Source: Oscillospiraceae bacterium
GTDB taxonomy: Bacteria > Bacillota > Clostridia > Oscillospirales > Oscillospiraceae
Length of the DNA: 18,626 bases
Direction of reading: 5' to 3'
NCBI GenBank assembly: GCA_902766215.1
Contig: CACXCV010000211.1
Span: 1 to 18,626, forward strand
Part shown: one piece after another, positions 1 to 6,606 of the stretch
Numbering within the stretch: position 1 is the first letter of the stretch
How the letters are laid out: every line of letters starts with the position of its first letter
Program-made: the position numbers and the translations under genes
The notes under the pieces: model-generated
Databases searched by the model: none
What the model was told of the DNA's origin: nothing
Seen by the model: the letters and a program-made list of their open reading frames with translations, nothing else

Positions 1-72
1 GAGCCGTCCTGCTGCTGCAAGCCGGCCGAGGAAAAGTCCGAAGAGCCGTCCTGCTGCTGCACCCCGGCCGAG
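1..72 (+). repeat. Two-copy in-frame tandem repeat encoding EPSCCC units
   Basis: Bases 1-30 and 43-72 are nearly identical: the first 19 bases match exactly and the segment ends in ccggccgag both times. The period is 42 bases, or 14 codons, so the repeat stays in frame and duplicates the EPSCCC motif. It begins at the window edge, so the true copy number is unknown. Confidence 0.75.
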
Positions 73-132
73 AACATTGAGTTCACCGTGGTCGACGACA
101 AGCCCGAGACCCAGCCGGAAGACAACGCATAA
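1..132 (+). CDS. C-terminal end of an unidentified Cys-rich protein (partial)
   Basis: The window opens inside a reading frame (frame 1) that runs 43 codons to a TAA at 130-132. The visible tail is acidic and proline-rich and carries two copies of a 14-residue unit, each starting with Glu-Pro-Ser followed by three consecutive cysteines and then a Pro-Ala-Glu segment. The final stretch is acidic and probably disordered. No catalytic domain lies in the visible part, so the protein cannot be named. Paired CCC triplets could bind metal or form disulfides, but that is only inference. Codon use matches the rest of the window, and a hairpin follows about 15 bases after the stop, which supports this being a real gene end. 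More copies of the unit may lie upstream of the window. Confidence 0.7.
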   Translation, partial: EPSCCCKPAEEKSEEPSCCCTPAENIEFTVVDDKPETQPEDNA

Positions 133-146
133 CAAATCCGTTTTTC

Positions 147-191
147 AGCCCGGCAGACAGCAAAACCGCTGCCTGCCGGGCTGCCTGTTTT
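147..191 (+). terminator. Rho-independent terminator after the Cys-rich protein gene
   Basis: A 15-bp stem (147-161 with 168-182, one A/C mismatch) closes a 6-base loop (aaaacc). A short T-run (188-191) follows five bases after the stem, so it is probably a leaky terminator. A second T-run lies just before the stem (141-145), which serves the reverse strand poorly. No clear sigma-A promoter is visible between here and the next gene at 283, so read-through into that gene is plausible. Confidence 0.6.
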
Positions 192-282
192 CGCCGCTGG
201 AACATCCGGCCCGCCGCGGCCGTCCAACTGCGCAGACAGAACCATCCGGCCCAGGGAGGGCCGACAGGAAGGAGGCGCGTAT

Positions 283-2007
283 ATGGAGCAGCTGACAGAA
301 ATTCTTGCATCGGGGGACTATGCCGCGTTTGTGGGGCTGTTTACCGGCTTGACGCGCTATTTGTTTCCGCTGCTGGCGCTGCTGATTCTCGTCCGCTGCG
401 CCCGGTCGCTGCTTGCCTTTCAGACAGAGCCGGAGCTGTGGGCCTATCTGGTCAGCGAGCAGGCTCGCCTGCCGGTGACCCACTGGGAGAACACCATCGG
501 CAGCGCCGGCAGCTGCGACATCCAGCTGCCGGACGAGCAGGCGGCTCGGCTGCACGGCGTGCTGACCCGCTATGACGACGGCAGCTGGACCATTGCCCCG
601 GTGGGCTCGGCCCAGATCCAGTGCAACCAGCAGCCGGTGGACCGCATGGAAGAGCTGCATGACGGCGACCTGCTGACCATGGGCCAGACCGACCTGCTCT
701 TTGAGCTGCTGACGCCGGTGGAGCAGCAGGCGGCGCGGATGCAGCGCACCCGCGCCGGGCGCGACGTGTCGCCCGGGCTGACGCTGCTGCTGCTGACGGT
801 GTTTCAGGTGTTCACGGCCATGCAGCTGATGATGGTCAAGGAGTCTGCTGCGGCGCTGCCCATTGCCGTCAGCTTTGCGGCGCTGTGCGGGATGATGTGG
901 GGCCTGTTTGTGCTCATGCGGCTCATCCGCCGCCACGCGTTCGAGGTGGAGACCATCGCATTTTTTCTCTCAACCATCGGGTTGGCGGTCATTGCCTCCG
1001 ACGATCCGTCCGACCTGAGCAAGCAGGTCATTGCCATTGCCATGGGGCTGGTGGTGTTTCTGTTTCTGGGCTGGGCGCTGCGCGACCTGAACCGGGCGCG
1101 CGCCGTGCGCTATCTGGCGGCCGCTGCCGGCGTGGCGCTGCTGGCCTTCAACCTGCTGTTCGGCAAGGAGATCAACGGCGCCAAAAACTGGATTTACATT
1201 GGTCCGTTTTCCTTCCAGCCCTCCGAGCTGGTGAAAATCTGCTTTATCCTGGCGGGCGCCTCCACCATGGACCGCCTGGTGGCGCGGCGGAACCTGTGGC
1301 TGTTCATTGCCTATACCGGCGTGTGCTGCGGCTGCCTGGCGCTGATGAACGACTTTGGCACGGCGCTGATCTTTTTCACGGCGTTTGTGGTCATTGCGCT
1401 GCTGCGCTCCGGCAGCTTTGCAACCATCGCGCTGGTCTGCGCGGGCACCGGCCTGGCTGGCGGTCTGGCCGTCAGCTTTCGCCCCTATGCGCTGCGGCGC
1501 TTTGCCTCCTGGCGGCACGTATGGGACGACGCGCTGGACGGGGGCTATCAGCAGACCCGCGCCCTGATGTGCCTTGCCTCCGGCGGGCTGTTCGGGCTGG
1601 GCGTTGGCAACGGGTGGCTGAAATACGTCGCCGCCAGCGACACCGATCTGGTGTTTGCCTTTGTGGCAGAGGAGTGGGGGCTGCTGGTCGCGGTGATGAT
1701 GATGCTTTTTGTGGTGCTGCTGGCGGCCTTTGCCGCCCGGGCGGCCAGCGTGTCGCGCAGCAGCTTTTATGCCATCAGTGCCTGCGCGGCGATGAGCATG
1801 CTGCTGGTGGGGGCCATTTTCAATGTGTTCGGCACGGTGGATTACCTTCCACTGACGGGCGTGACCTTTCCCTTTGTCTCCAACGGCGGCTCCAGCATGA
1901 TCTCCGCCTGGGGTCTGCTGGCCTTTGTCAAGGGGGCGGATACCCGCCGGGGCGCGAGCTTTGCCATCCGCGACCCGGCGCGGCACAGAAAGGGGGCGGC
2001 GGCATGA
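283..2007 (+). CDS. FHA domain fused to a SEDS-family (FtsW/RodA/SpoVE) peptidoglycan polymerase
   Basis: This 574-residue membrane protein is predicted to polymerise lipid II into glycan strands. It starts with one membrane segment (about 27-46). An FHA-like beta domain (about 68-142) follows, and then a polytopic SEDS core (about 165-550). SEDS hallmarks are visible: GAKNWIYIGPFSFQPSELVK at 299-318, a SGG...G.G.G stretch at 433-443, TDLVFAFVAEEWG with Asp455 in the position of the catalytic aspartate of RodA, and PFVSNGGSSM at 530-539. The FHA part keeps the fold pattern (IG...CDI.L, LHDGDLLTMG) but has Ser at the usual phosphate-contacting Arg of GR and Ala in place of the Ser of SRxH. It may therefore not bind phosphothreonine. 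The start is supported by ggaagg/ggagg about 8-15 bases upstream. It overlaps the following PBP gene by 4 bases, as expected for a polymerase-transpeptidase pair. Whether it serves division, elongation or sporulation cannot be told from sequence. Confidence 0.92.
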   Translation: MEQLTEILASGDYAAFVGLFTGLTRYLFPLLALLILVRCARSLLAFQTEPELWAYLVSEQARLPVTHWENTIGSAGSCDIQLPDEQAARLHGVLTRYDDGSWTIAPVGSAQIQCNQQPVDRMEELHDGDLLTMGQTDLLFELLTPVEQQAARMQRTRAGRDVSPGLTLLLLTVFQVFTAMQLMMVKESAAALPIAVSFAALCGMMWGLFVLMRLIRRHAFEVETIAFFLSTIGLAVIASDDPSDLSKQVIAIAMGLVVFLFLGWALRDLNRARAVRYLAAAAGVALLAFNLLFGKEINGAKNWIYIGPFSFQPSELVKICFILAGASTMDRLVARRNLWLFIAYTGVCCGCLALMNDFGTALIFFTAFVVIALLRSGSFATIALVCAGTGLAGGLAVSFRPYALRRFASWRHVWDDALDGGYQQTRALMCLASGGLFGLGVGNGWLKYVAASDTDLVFAFVAEEWGLLVAVMMMLFVVLLAAFAARAASVSRSSFYAISACAAMSMLLVGAIFNVFGTVDYLPLTGVTFPFVSNGGSSMISAWGLLAFVKGADTRRGASFAIRDPARHRKGAAA

Positions 2008-3362
2008 GGCATGTCTCCAGACGCGCGGCCGTGGTATTGCTGCTGGCCGGGCTGGTGCTGGCCGGGCTGCTGGTGTTTCTGATTCAATACGTGTTTCAGG
2101 CAAAGAGCTGGGCAGCCTTTCCCGGCAGCCCGCATGTCTACCGGGGCAACAACCTCACGGCCGGGACGGTGACCGACCGCGGCGGCGAGCTGCTGCTGCG
2201 CTCCGACGAATCCGGCCGCAGCTATGCCGCCGACGAGACGCTCCGCAAGGCCACCCTGCACCTGCTGGGCGACCGCTATGGCTATATTCCGTCCAATGTG
2301 CTCAGCGATCACGCCGCGGATATGATCGGCTTTGACCTGGTTCAGGGGCTGTATCACAGCAGCAGCGGCACCATGCAGCTGTCGCTCAGCGCGGCGGCGA
2401 ATACCACGGCCTATCAGCAGCTGGCCGGACGGCACGGCTGCGTGGCGGTGTATAACTACCGGACGGGGGAGATCCTGTGCCTGGTTTCGGCCCCGTCCTA
2501 TGACCCGGACAACATGCCGGACATCGAGGGCGACAGCTCCGGGCAGTATGACGGCGTTTATGTCAACCGGCCCGTGGCGGGTACCTATACCCCCGGCAGC
2601 ATTTTCAAGCTTGTCACCGCCGCGGCGGCGCTGGAGCAGCTGGATGACCTGGACACGCGCACGTTCTATTGCGGCGGCGTGACAGAGATCGGCGGCAAGC
2701 CGGTACACTGCCTGAACGTCCACGGCAGCATCACCTTCCGCGAGGCGCTGGCCAAAAGCTGCAATGTCGTCTTTGGTCAGCTGGCGGCCGAGCTGGGGGC
2801 CGATACCATCAACGGCTATGCCGCGGCGCTGGGAATTACGCAGTCGCTGTCCTTCGACGGCCTGCGCACGGCGGCAGGCAGCATGCAGGCGGACGACAGC
2901 GACCCCTGGGAGCTGGCCTGGGCCGGCATCGGCCAGTCTACCGACCTGATCAATCCCGTGCAGTATATGACCCTCATGGGCGCCATTGCCAACGGCGGCC
3001 AGGCGGCCTTGCCCTATCTGGTGGCGGAGATCCCCGGACAGTATCAGGCCGAAACCACCATGCTGCCCGCCGCGCTGAGCCAGCAGACGGCGGACCGGCT
3101 GGCTGAGCTGATGATCAACAACGTCCAGACGGTCTATGGCAGCTGGAACTTCCCCTCGGTGACGGTGGGCGCCAAGAGCGGCACGGCCGAGCAGGACCCC
3201 GGCCGGCTGGCCAACGCGACCTTTGCCGGCTTTATGCAGGACGAAAACTATCCGCTGGCCTTTGTGGCGGTGGTCGAGCACGCCGGCTCCGGCAGCGAGG
3301 TGTGCATCCCGATTATCAGCGCGGTGCTGCAGGTGTGCATCCAGCAGCTGGCCCAGCCGTAA
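2004..3362 (+). CDS. Class B penicillin-binding protein (peptidoglycan D,D-transpeptidase, PbpA/FtsI type)
   Basis: This 452-residue enzyme should cross-link peptidoglycan outside the membrane. It has a single N-terminal membrane anchor (about 8-31) and then a short N-terminal domain with the TVTDRGG motif (55-61), typical of class B PBPs. The transpeptidase domain has all three active-site motifs: S199-I-F-K202 in TPGSIFK, S252-C-N254 in KSCN, and K391-S-G-T394. There are no PASTA repeats. It is short for an FtsI/PBP2 and resembles the compact PbpA type. I chose ATG at 2004 because its ATGA overlaps the stop of the SEDS gene and it puts the membrane anchor directly at the N terminus; the same frame is open far upstream but only as a shadow of the SEDS gene. 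Translational coupling with that gene implies a matched polymerase/transpeptidase pair. A strong hairpin follows 14 bases after the stop. Confidence 0.93.
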   Translation: MRHVSRRAAVVLLLAGLVLAGLLVFLIQYVFQAKSWAAFPGSPHVYRGNNLTAGTVTDRGGELLLRSDESGRSYAADETLRKATLHLLGDRYGYIPSNVLSDHAADMIGFDLVQGLYHSSSGTMQLSLSAAANTTAYQQLAGRHGCVAVYNYRTGEILCLVSAPSYDPDNMPDIEGDSSGQYDGVYVNRPVAGTYTPGSIFKLVTAAAALEQLDDLDTRTFYCGGVTEIGGKPVHCLNVHGSITFREALAKSCNVVFGQLAAELGADTINGYAAALGITQSLSFDGLRTAAGSMQADDSDPWELAWAGIGQSTDLINPVQYMTLMGAIANGGQAALPYLVAEIPGQYQAETTMLPAALSQQTADRLAELMINNVQTVYGSWNFPSVTVGAKSGTAEQDPGRLANATFAGFMQDENYPLAFVAVVEHAGSGSEVCIPIISAVLQVCIQQLAQP

Positions 3363-3376
3363 AACAGAAAAACAGC

Positions 3377-3414
3377 GCAGCCCGCGCCCCGGCAATCGCC
3401 GGGGCGCGGGCTGC
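3377..3414. terminator. Strong bidirectional terminator between convergent genes
   Basis: A perfect 17-bp GC-rich stem (3377-3393 with 3398-3414) has a 4-base loop (aatc). Read on the minus strand it is followed by a TTTTT run (complement of 3368-3372), a good terminator for the carboxypeptidase-glycosylase operon. On the plus strand only TTT (3418-3420) follows, so it serves the PBP gene less ideally. Its position between two convergent transcription units fits shared use. Confidence 0.88.
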
Positions 3415-3459
3415 TGGTTTCATAGCGGGTCGTGCGGCTGCACAGGCTGTCCGGCTGCG

Positions 3460-4047
3460 TCAGACCGGGGCGCTGTCCCCGGCGGAAAACACCTCGGGGC
3501 ACAGCTGCTGCGCCTTGGCCTGCAGCGCCTTCAGATCACGAAACGTCTCGGGCCGCTTGGCAGGGTCGCGCAGCAGGGCGGAGGGATGGAACATGGCCAT
3601 CATCTGCACGCCGGCGCGGGCATACCACTGGCCGTGGTCGCGGCTGATGCGAAAGGCTGGGTCGATGATCTTCATGGCGGCGATCCGCCCCAGACAGACG
3701 ATGATCTTCGGCCGCAGCAGCCGCGTCTGCGCCCGCAGCCAGCCGATGCAGGCCTCCTGCTCGGTTTCCAGCGGGTCGCGGTTGTGGGGCGGGCGGCACT
3801 TGACGATGTTGGCAATGTAGCAGTTGTGCCGGCCTAGGTCGATGATCGACAGCATGTCGTCCAGCAGCTGCCCGGCCGGGCCGACGAACGGCTCGCCCTG
3901 CAGGTCTTCCTGCTCGCCGGGTCCCTCGCCGATGAAGAGAATGGGGGCGTCCTCCGGCCCCACACCGAAGACCACGCTGTGCCGGGTCTGGCTCAGACCG
4001 CAGGCCTGACACTGCAGGCAGGCGGCGCGCAGCGAAGCAAAATCCAT
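3460..4047 (-). CDS. Family 4 uracil-DNA glycosylase (4Fe-4S)
   Basis: This 195-residue enzyme should excise uracil from DNA as the first step of base-excision repair. The family 4 features are present: motif A GEGPGEQED (40-48), motif B HPSALLR (154-160), and four cysteines for the iron-sulfur cluster (C13 and C16 in CxxC, then C84 in the NIVKCRPP segment and C100). The length is typical of the family. The frame is open further upstream, but I chose the ATG at 4047: it is preceded by AAGGAGG at good spacing and puts the first cluster cysteines near the N terminus as in known members. It lies 14 bases after the carboxypeptidase gene, so the two are probably co-transcribed, although no functional link is evident. 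Transcription ends at the hairpin at 3377-3414. Confidence 0.93.
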   Translation of the reverse strand: MDFASLRAACLQCQACGLSQTRHSVVFGVGPEDAPILFIGEGPGEQEDLQGEPFVGPAGQLLDDMLSIIDLGRHNCYIANIVKCRPPHNRDPLETEQEACIGWLRAQTRLLRPKIIVCLGRIAAMKIIDPAFRISRDHGQWYARAGVQMMAMFHPSALLRDPAKRPETFRDLKALQAKAQQLCPEVFSAGDSAPV

Positions 4048-4061
4048 GCCTGGGCCTCCTT

Positions 4062-5390
4062 TCAGCGGCTGCGGCGGCGCCGGGGCAGCGCCAGCCGAAC
4101 GAGATACAGCACAAACAGCACCCCGACGGCCAGACAGACCAGCCGCACCCAGGGGCTTTCCCAATAGCGCAGGAGCGTCTGCTTCCACACCTGCAGCTGC
4201 GACCGCTCCACCGGCGCAATGGCGGCCAGCTCGACGGTGTCCACCAGCTGGTTGTCATAGTAGATGCTCACGCTGCCCAGCACCTGTCCGGCCTCCACCG
4301 GTGCCTCCACCTGGTCGGACGCCAGATGGACGGTGCGCTGGATCAGCGCGGCGTCATAGTCGGCCGGCAGCATGGCGCTGACCGAGCGGACCGGTGAGAG
4401 GACGGCCATGTTGGAGCCGGCGGCCGCCAGCGTGACCGGCACCTCGGCGATGACGTCCAGCGTGGACAGCAGCGAGGCGCTGGTAAAGCTGCGGAAGCCG
4501 TACTCGAACAGGTTGACCATATCCTTAAAGCTTTGAATGGTATAGGTCCCGTCGCCGTTGTCGGTGGCCTCGGCGCCCATAACAACGCCCAGCAGGGACA
4601 TGCGGCTGTTTTTGGCCGTGGAGATCAGGCAGTAGCCCGCCTGGCTGGTATAGCCGGTTTTCACGCCGCAGGCCCGGTTATAGACATAGCCGCCCACGGT
4701 GTTGGTGCTGAGCAGATAGTTGGTGGTCTTCAGATAGCGGCGGTCGTGCAGGTTGGTGGCGGGAATCTCCACCGAGGCGGTGTTGCAGATGTCGATGAAG
4801 GTGTCGTGCTGCAGGGCGGCGGCGGTGATGCGCGCCATGTCGGCGGCGGTGGTATAGTGCCCCTCGGCGTGCAGCCCGTGCGGGTTTTGAAACTGGGTGT
4901 TCTCACAGCCCAGCTCCTGGGCGCGCTCGTTCATCCGCTCGACAAAGGCGTCCACCGAGCCGGAAACCGCCTCGGCCACCACGCAGCAGGCGTCGCTGCT
5001 GGAGGCGACCAGAATGCAGTAGAGCAGGCTGCGCAGCGTCAGCTGCTCGCCCACCTCCAGGCTGGCGGTGGTGCTGTAGGCGGCGGTGTCATAGGCCGCC
5101 AGCGCGTCCAGCGCACTCTGGCTGACGGTCAGCGTCTGATCCAGCGAGCCGTATTCCAGCGCCAGCAGCGCGGTCATCACCTTGGTCAGGCTGGCGGGCT
5201 CGCGGATTTCGTCGGCGTTCTGCGCAAAGAGGACAGACTGGGTGTCCAGATCGACCAGATAGGCGGCGGCGCTGTTCAGCTGCGGGCCGGCTTCGGTGGA
5301 AATGCTGGCTGTAGCCGAAACAGGGACGCAAAAGATTGTGCAAATGTGCATAATTAGAAGTAAGGCACATAAAAATTTTACTTTACCCAT
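4062..5390 (-). CDS. D-alanyl-D-alanine carboxypeptidase (DacF/PBP5 family)
   Basis: This 442-residue exported enzyme should remove the terminal D-Ala from peptidoglycan stem pentapeptides and so limit cross-linking. It starts with a signal peptide (about 1-27). The serine-peptidase S11 domain follows, with S67-L-T-K70, the general motif SSS at 130-132 (normally SxN) and K244-T-G246. A beta-rich C-terminal domain (about 300-395) comes next, then a C-terminal membrane segment (about 413-432) ending in a run of arginines that anchors it. The SxN asparagine appears to be serine here, which is unusual. The start is at the ATG that gives a complete signal peptide; only a weak AGG-type ribosome site lies upstream. 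The first codons are AT-rich compared with the rest. DacF and DacB relatives have roles in sporulation in Bacillus, but the promoter here looks vegetative. It leads a two-gene operon with the uracil-DNA glycosylase. Confidence 0.92.
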   Translation of the reverse strand: MGKVKFLCALLLIMHICTIFCVPVSATASISTEAGPQLNSAAAYLVDLDTQSVLFAQNADEIREPASLTKVMTALLALEYGSLDQTLTVSQSALDALAAYDTAAYSTTASLEVGEQLTLRSLLYCILVASSSDACCVVAEAVSGSVDAFVERMNERAQELGCENTQFQNPHGLHAEGHYTTAADMARITAAALQHDTFIDICNTASVEIPATNLHDRRYLKTTNYLLSTNTVGGYVYNRACGVKTGYTSQAGYCLISTAKNSRMSLLGVVMGAEATDNGDGTYTIQSFKDMVNLFEYGFRSFTSASLLSTLDVIAEVPVTLAAAGSNMAVLSPVRSVSAMLPADYDAALIQRTVHLASDQVEAPVEAGQVLGSVSIYYDNQLVDTVELAAIAPVERSQLQVWKQTLLRYWESPWVRLVCLAVGVLFVLYLVRLALPRRRRSR

Positions 5391-5410
5391 ACAAAATTGG
5401 CCTGCCTTAT

Positions 5411-5418
5411 GCTATAAT
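5411..5418 (+). promoter_or_regulatory. Extended -10 promoter for the ComEA/two-component cluster
   Basis: TGCTATAAT is a perfect extended -10 element (TGnTATAAT) with the hexamer at 5413-5418. The 17-bp-spaced -35 position (5390-5395, tacaaa) is poor, which extended -10 promoters tolerate. Transcription would begin near 5425, leaving a leader of about 33 bases before the ATG at 5458. It sits in an AT-rich island between two oppositely oriented genes. Confidence 0.6.
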
Positions 5419-5457
5419 TGTGGCGTACACGCAATGAGAAAAACAGGACGGCTGTAT

Positions 5458-5898
5458 ATGCTTGAGTATAACAAACAACACGGGGCTGTGTCAACGTTAT
5501 GTCAACAAAAATCATCGCCCCCGGCGGAAGATCCCGGGCGCGGGGCGGTGCGGCGCGCGTGGACGGATGGGGCGGCGGTGCTGATGCTTTCAGCTGGTCT
5601 GGCGGCCATGCTGCTCTGCCTGTGGCTGGCGCCCAGCCGGCGGATGCATCTGCCGGCGCAGGCACTCCCACCCTGGGAGGCCGAACAGGAGCTGGCAGAG
5701 GCGCAGCGGCTGAACATCAACCGCGCCACGGCCGCCGAGCTGGAGGCTCTGCCGGGGATCGGCCCGGAGCTGGCCGGGCGCATTATTGCCTATCGTGAAC
5801 GATACGGCGACTTTCTCTCTGTGGACGAGCTGACTGCGGTGCGTGGAATCGGCGAGAAAAAGCTTGCCGCAATCAGAGCATACATAACAGCCGGATAA
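5458..5898 (+). CDS. ComEA-family membrane-anchored helix-hairpin-helix DNA-binding protein
   Basis: This 146-residue protein is predicted to sit in the membrane and bind DNA outside it, as ComEA does in competence. It has a cytosolic N terminus, one membrane segment (about 39-58), a short linker, and a C-terminal domain with two helix-hairpin-helix motifs (LPGIGPELA at 98-106 and VRGIGEKKL at 128-136) preceded by the typical LNINRATAAELEALPGIG start. It lacks the extra domain between anchor and HhH seen in Bacillus ComEA. I chose ATG 5458, with AGGA 9 bases upstream; ATG 5434 is in frame but has no ribosome site and lies only about 9 bases after the predicted transcription start. The first 20 codons are AT-rich and unlike the rest, because they overlap regulatory DNA. 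No other competence gene is seen; the next gene, 27 bases on, is a response regulator. Confidence 0.82.
   Translation: MLEYNKQHGAVSTLCQQKSSPPAEDPGRGAVRRAWTDGAAVLMLSAGLAAMLLCLWLAPSRRMHLPAQALPPWEAEQELAEAQRLNINRATAAELEALPGIGPELAGRIIAYRERYGDFLSVDELTAVRGIGEKKLAAIRAYITAG
5465..5494 (-). promoter_or_regulatory. Sigma-A promoter for the D,D-carboxypeptidase operon
   Basis: On the minus strand TTGACA (5494-5489) is followed after 18 bases by TATACT (5470-5465), with TG one base before the -10. This is close to consensus at both boxes. Transcription would begin near 5458, giving a leader of about 68 bases to the ATG at 5390. The promoter lies within the 5' end of the oppositely oriented ComEA-family gene. 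Confidence 0.65.
5489..5506. promoter_or_regulatory. Direct repeat TGTCAAC-N4-TGTCAAC, candidate OmpR-family regulator site
   Basis: Two exact 7-base copies of TGTCAAC lie at 5489-5495 and 5500-5506, one helical turn (11 bp) apart. The first copy is the -35 box of the minus-strand carboxypeptidase promoter; the second is not needed by that promoter. OmpR/PhoB-family regulators (PhoB, PhoP, WalR) bind direct repeats with this period. Such a regulator is encoded about 420 bp downstream. Function is inferred and unproven; the repeat also encodes residues of the ComEA-family protein. Confidence 0.4.
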
Positions 5899-5925
5899 CC
5901 GACGGACAACACCAAGGAGGACAAC

Positions 5926-6606
5926 ATGAAAATTTTGGTTGTGGATGACGAAAAAGTAATTGTCAAGGGCATTAAATTCAATCTGGAAAACGAAGGATAT
6001 GAGGTCGACGTGGCCTATGACGGTGCCGAGGCGGTGGAAAAGGCCAAACAGACCGAATATAACCTGGTGATCCTGGATGTGATGATGCCCAAGATGGACG
6101 GGCTGGAGGCCTGCATGCACATCCGCCAGTTCTCCAACGTGCCGGTGATTTTCCTCAGCGCCAAGACCGACGACATGGACAAGCTGATGGGCTTTGAAAA
6201 CGGGGCGGACGACTATGTCACCAAGCCCTTTAACATCCTCGAGCTGAAGGCGCGGGTGCGCGCGCTGCTGCGCCGCAGCCAGGCCGGCAAAAACGAGCGC
6301 GAGGAGAGCCGTGTGACCATCGGCGAGATTACCATCGACGCCAACGAGCGCAACACCTATAAAAACGGCCGGGTGATCGACCTGACCGCCCGCGAGTTTG
6401 ACATTGTCGAGCTGATGATGCACAACCCCGGCCGCGTCTATTCCCGCGAGAACCTGCTGAACCTGATCTGGGGCAGCGACTACACGGGCGATATCCGCAC
6501 GGTGGACGTGCATATGCGCCGCCTGCGTGAAAAGCTGGAAGACAACCCTGCGCAGCCGGAATATGTTCTGACAAAATGGGGTGTGGGCTATTATTTCAAG
6601 GCTTAA
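5926..6606 (+). CDS. OmpR/PhoB-family response regulator
   Basis: This 226-residue DNA-binding regulator is expected to be phosphorylated by the kinase encoded next to it. The receiver domain (1-118) has the acidic pair D7-D8, phospho-acceptor D51 in VILDVMMPKMDG, S78 at the switch position and K100 in the TKPF motif. The winged-helix output domain (about 128-225) has the typical LTAREFDIVELM and RTVDVHMRRLREKLE segments and ends in WGVGYYFKA. Its length is standard. An excellent ribosome site, AGGAGG at 5915-5920, precedes the ATG. It lies 27 bases after the ComEA-family gene and its end overlaps the kinase start by 26 bases. The family is that of PhoP and WalR; sequence alone does not say which signal it serves. 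Confidence 0.96.
   Translation: MKILVVDDEKVIVKGIKFNLENEGYEVDVAYDGAEAVEKAKQTEYNLVILDVMMPKMDGLEACMHIRQFSNVPVIFLSAKTDDMDKLMGFENGADDYVTKPFNILELKARVRALLRRSQAGKNEREESRVTIGEITIDANERNTYKNGRVIDLTAREFDIVELMMHNPGRVYSRENLLNLIWGSDYTGDIRTVDVHMRRLREKLEDNPAQPEYVLTKWGVGYYFKA

Noticed and set aside
203..252. CATCCGGCCC direct repeat (203-212 and 243-252) before the SEDS gene
   Set aside because: It is a ten-base GC-rich repeat, 40 bp apart, with no symmetry and no promoter nearby; likely chance in this composition.
145..936. Long minus-strand reading frames opposite the FHA-SEDS gene and similar ones elsewhere (970-2103, 1842-3395, 7936-9264, 9321-10727, 16332-17660)
   Set aside because: They are antisense shadows typical of GC-rich DNA: rich in His, Gln, Arg and Gly, without ribosome sites or recognisable domains, and opposite well-supported genes.
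885..2003. Long open stretch in the PBP frame running upstream through the SEDS gene
   Set aside because: The translated residues are Arg/Gly/Ala-rich and lack any domain; the SEDS gene in the other frame has clear motifs. The PBP starts at the coupled ATG at 2004.
5359..5387. Loose inverted repeat AAGTAA/TTACTT in the first codons of the carboxypeptidase gene
   Set aside because: It is short and AT-rich with a spacer over a dozen bases, lies within the signal-peptide coding region, and is likely chance.
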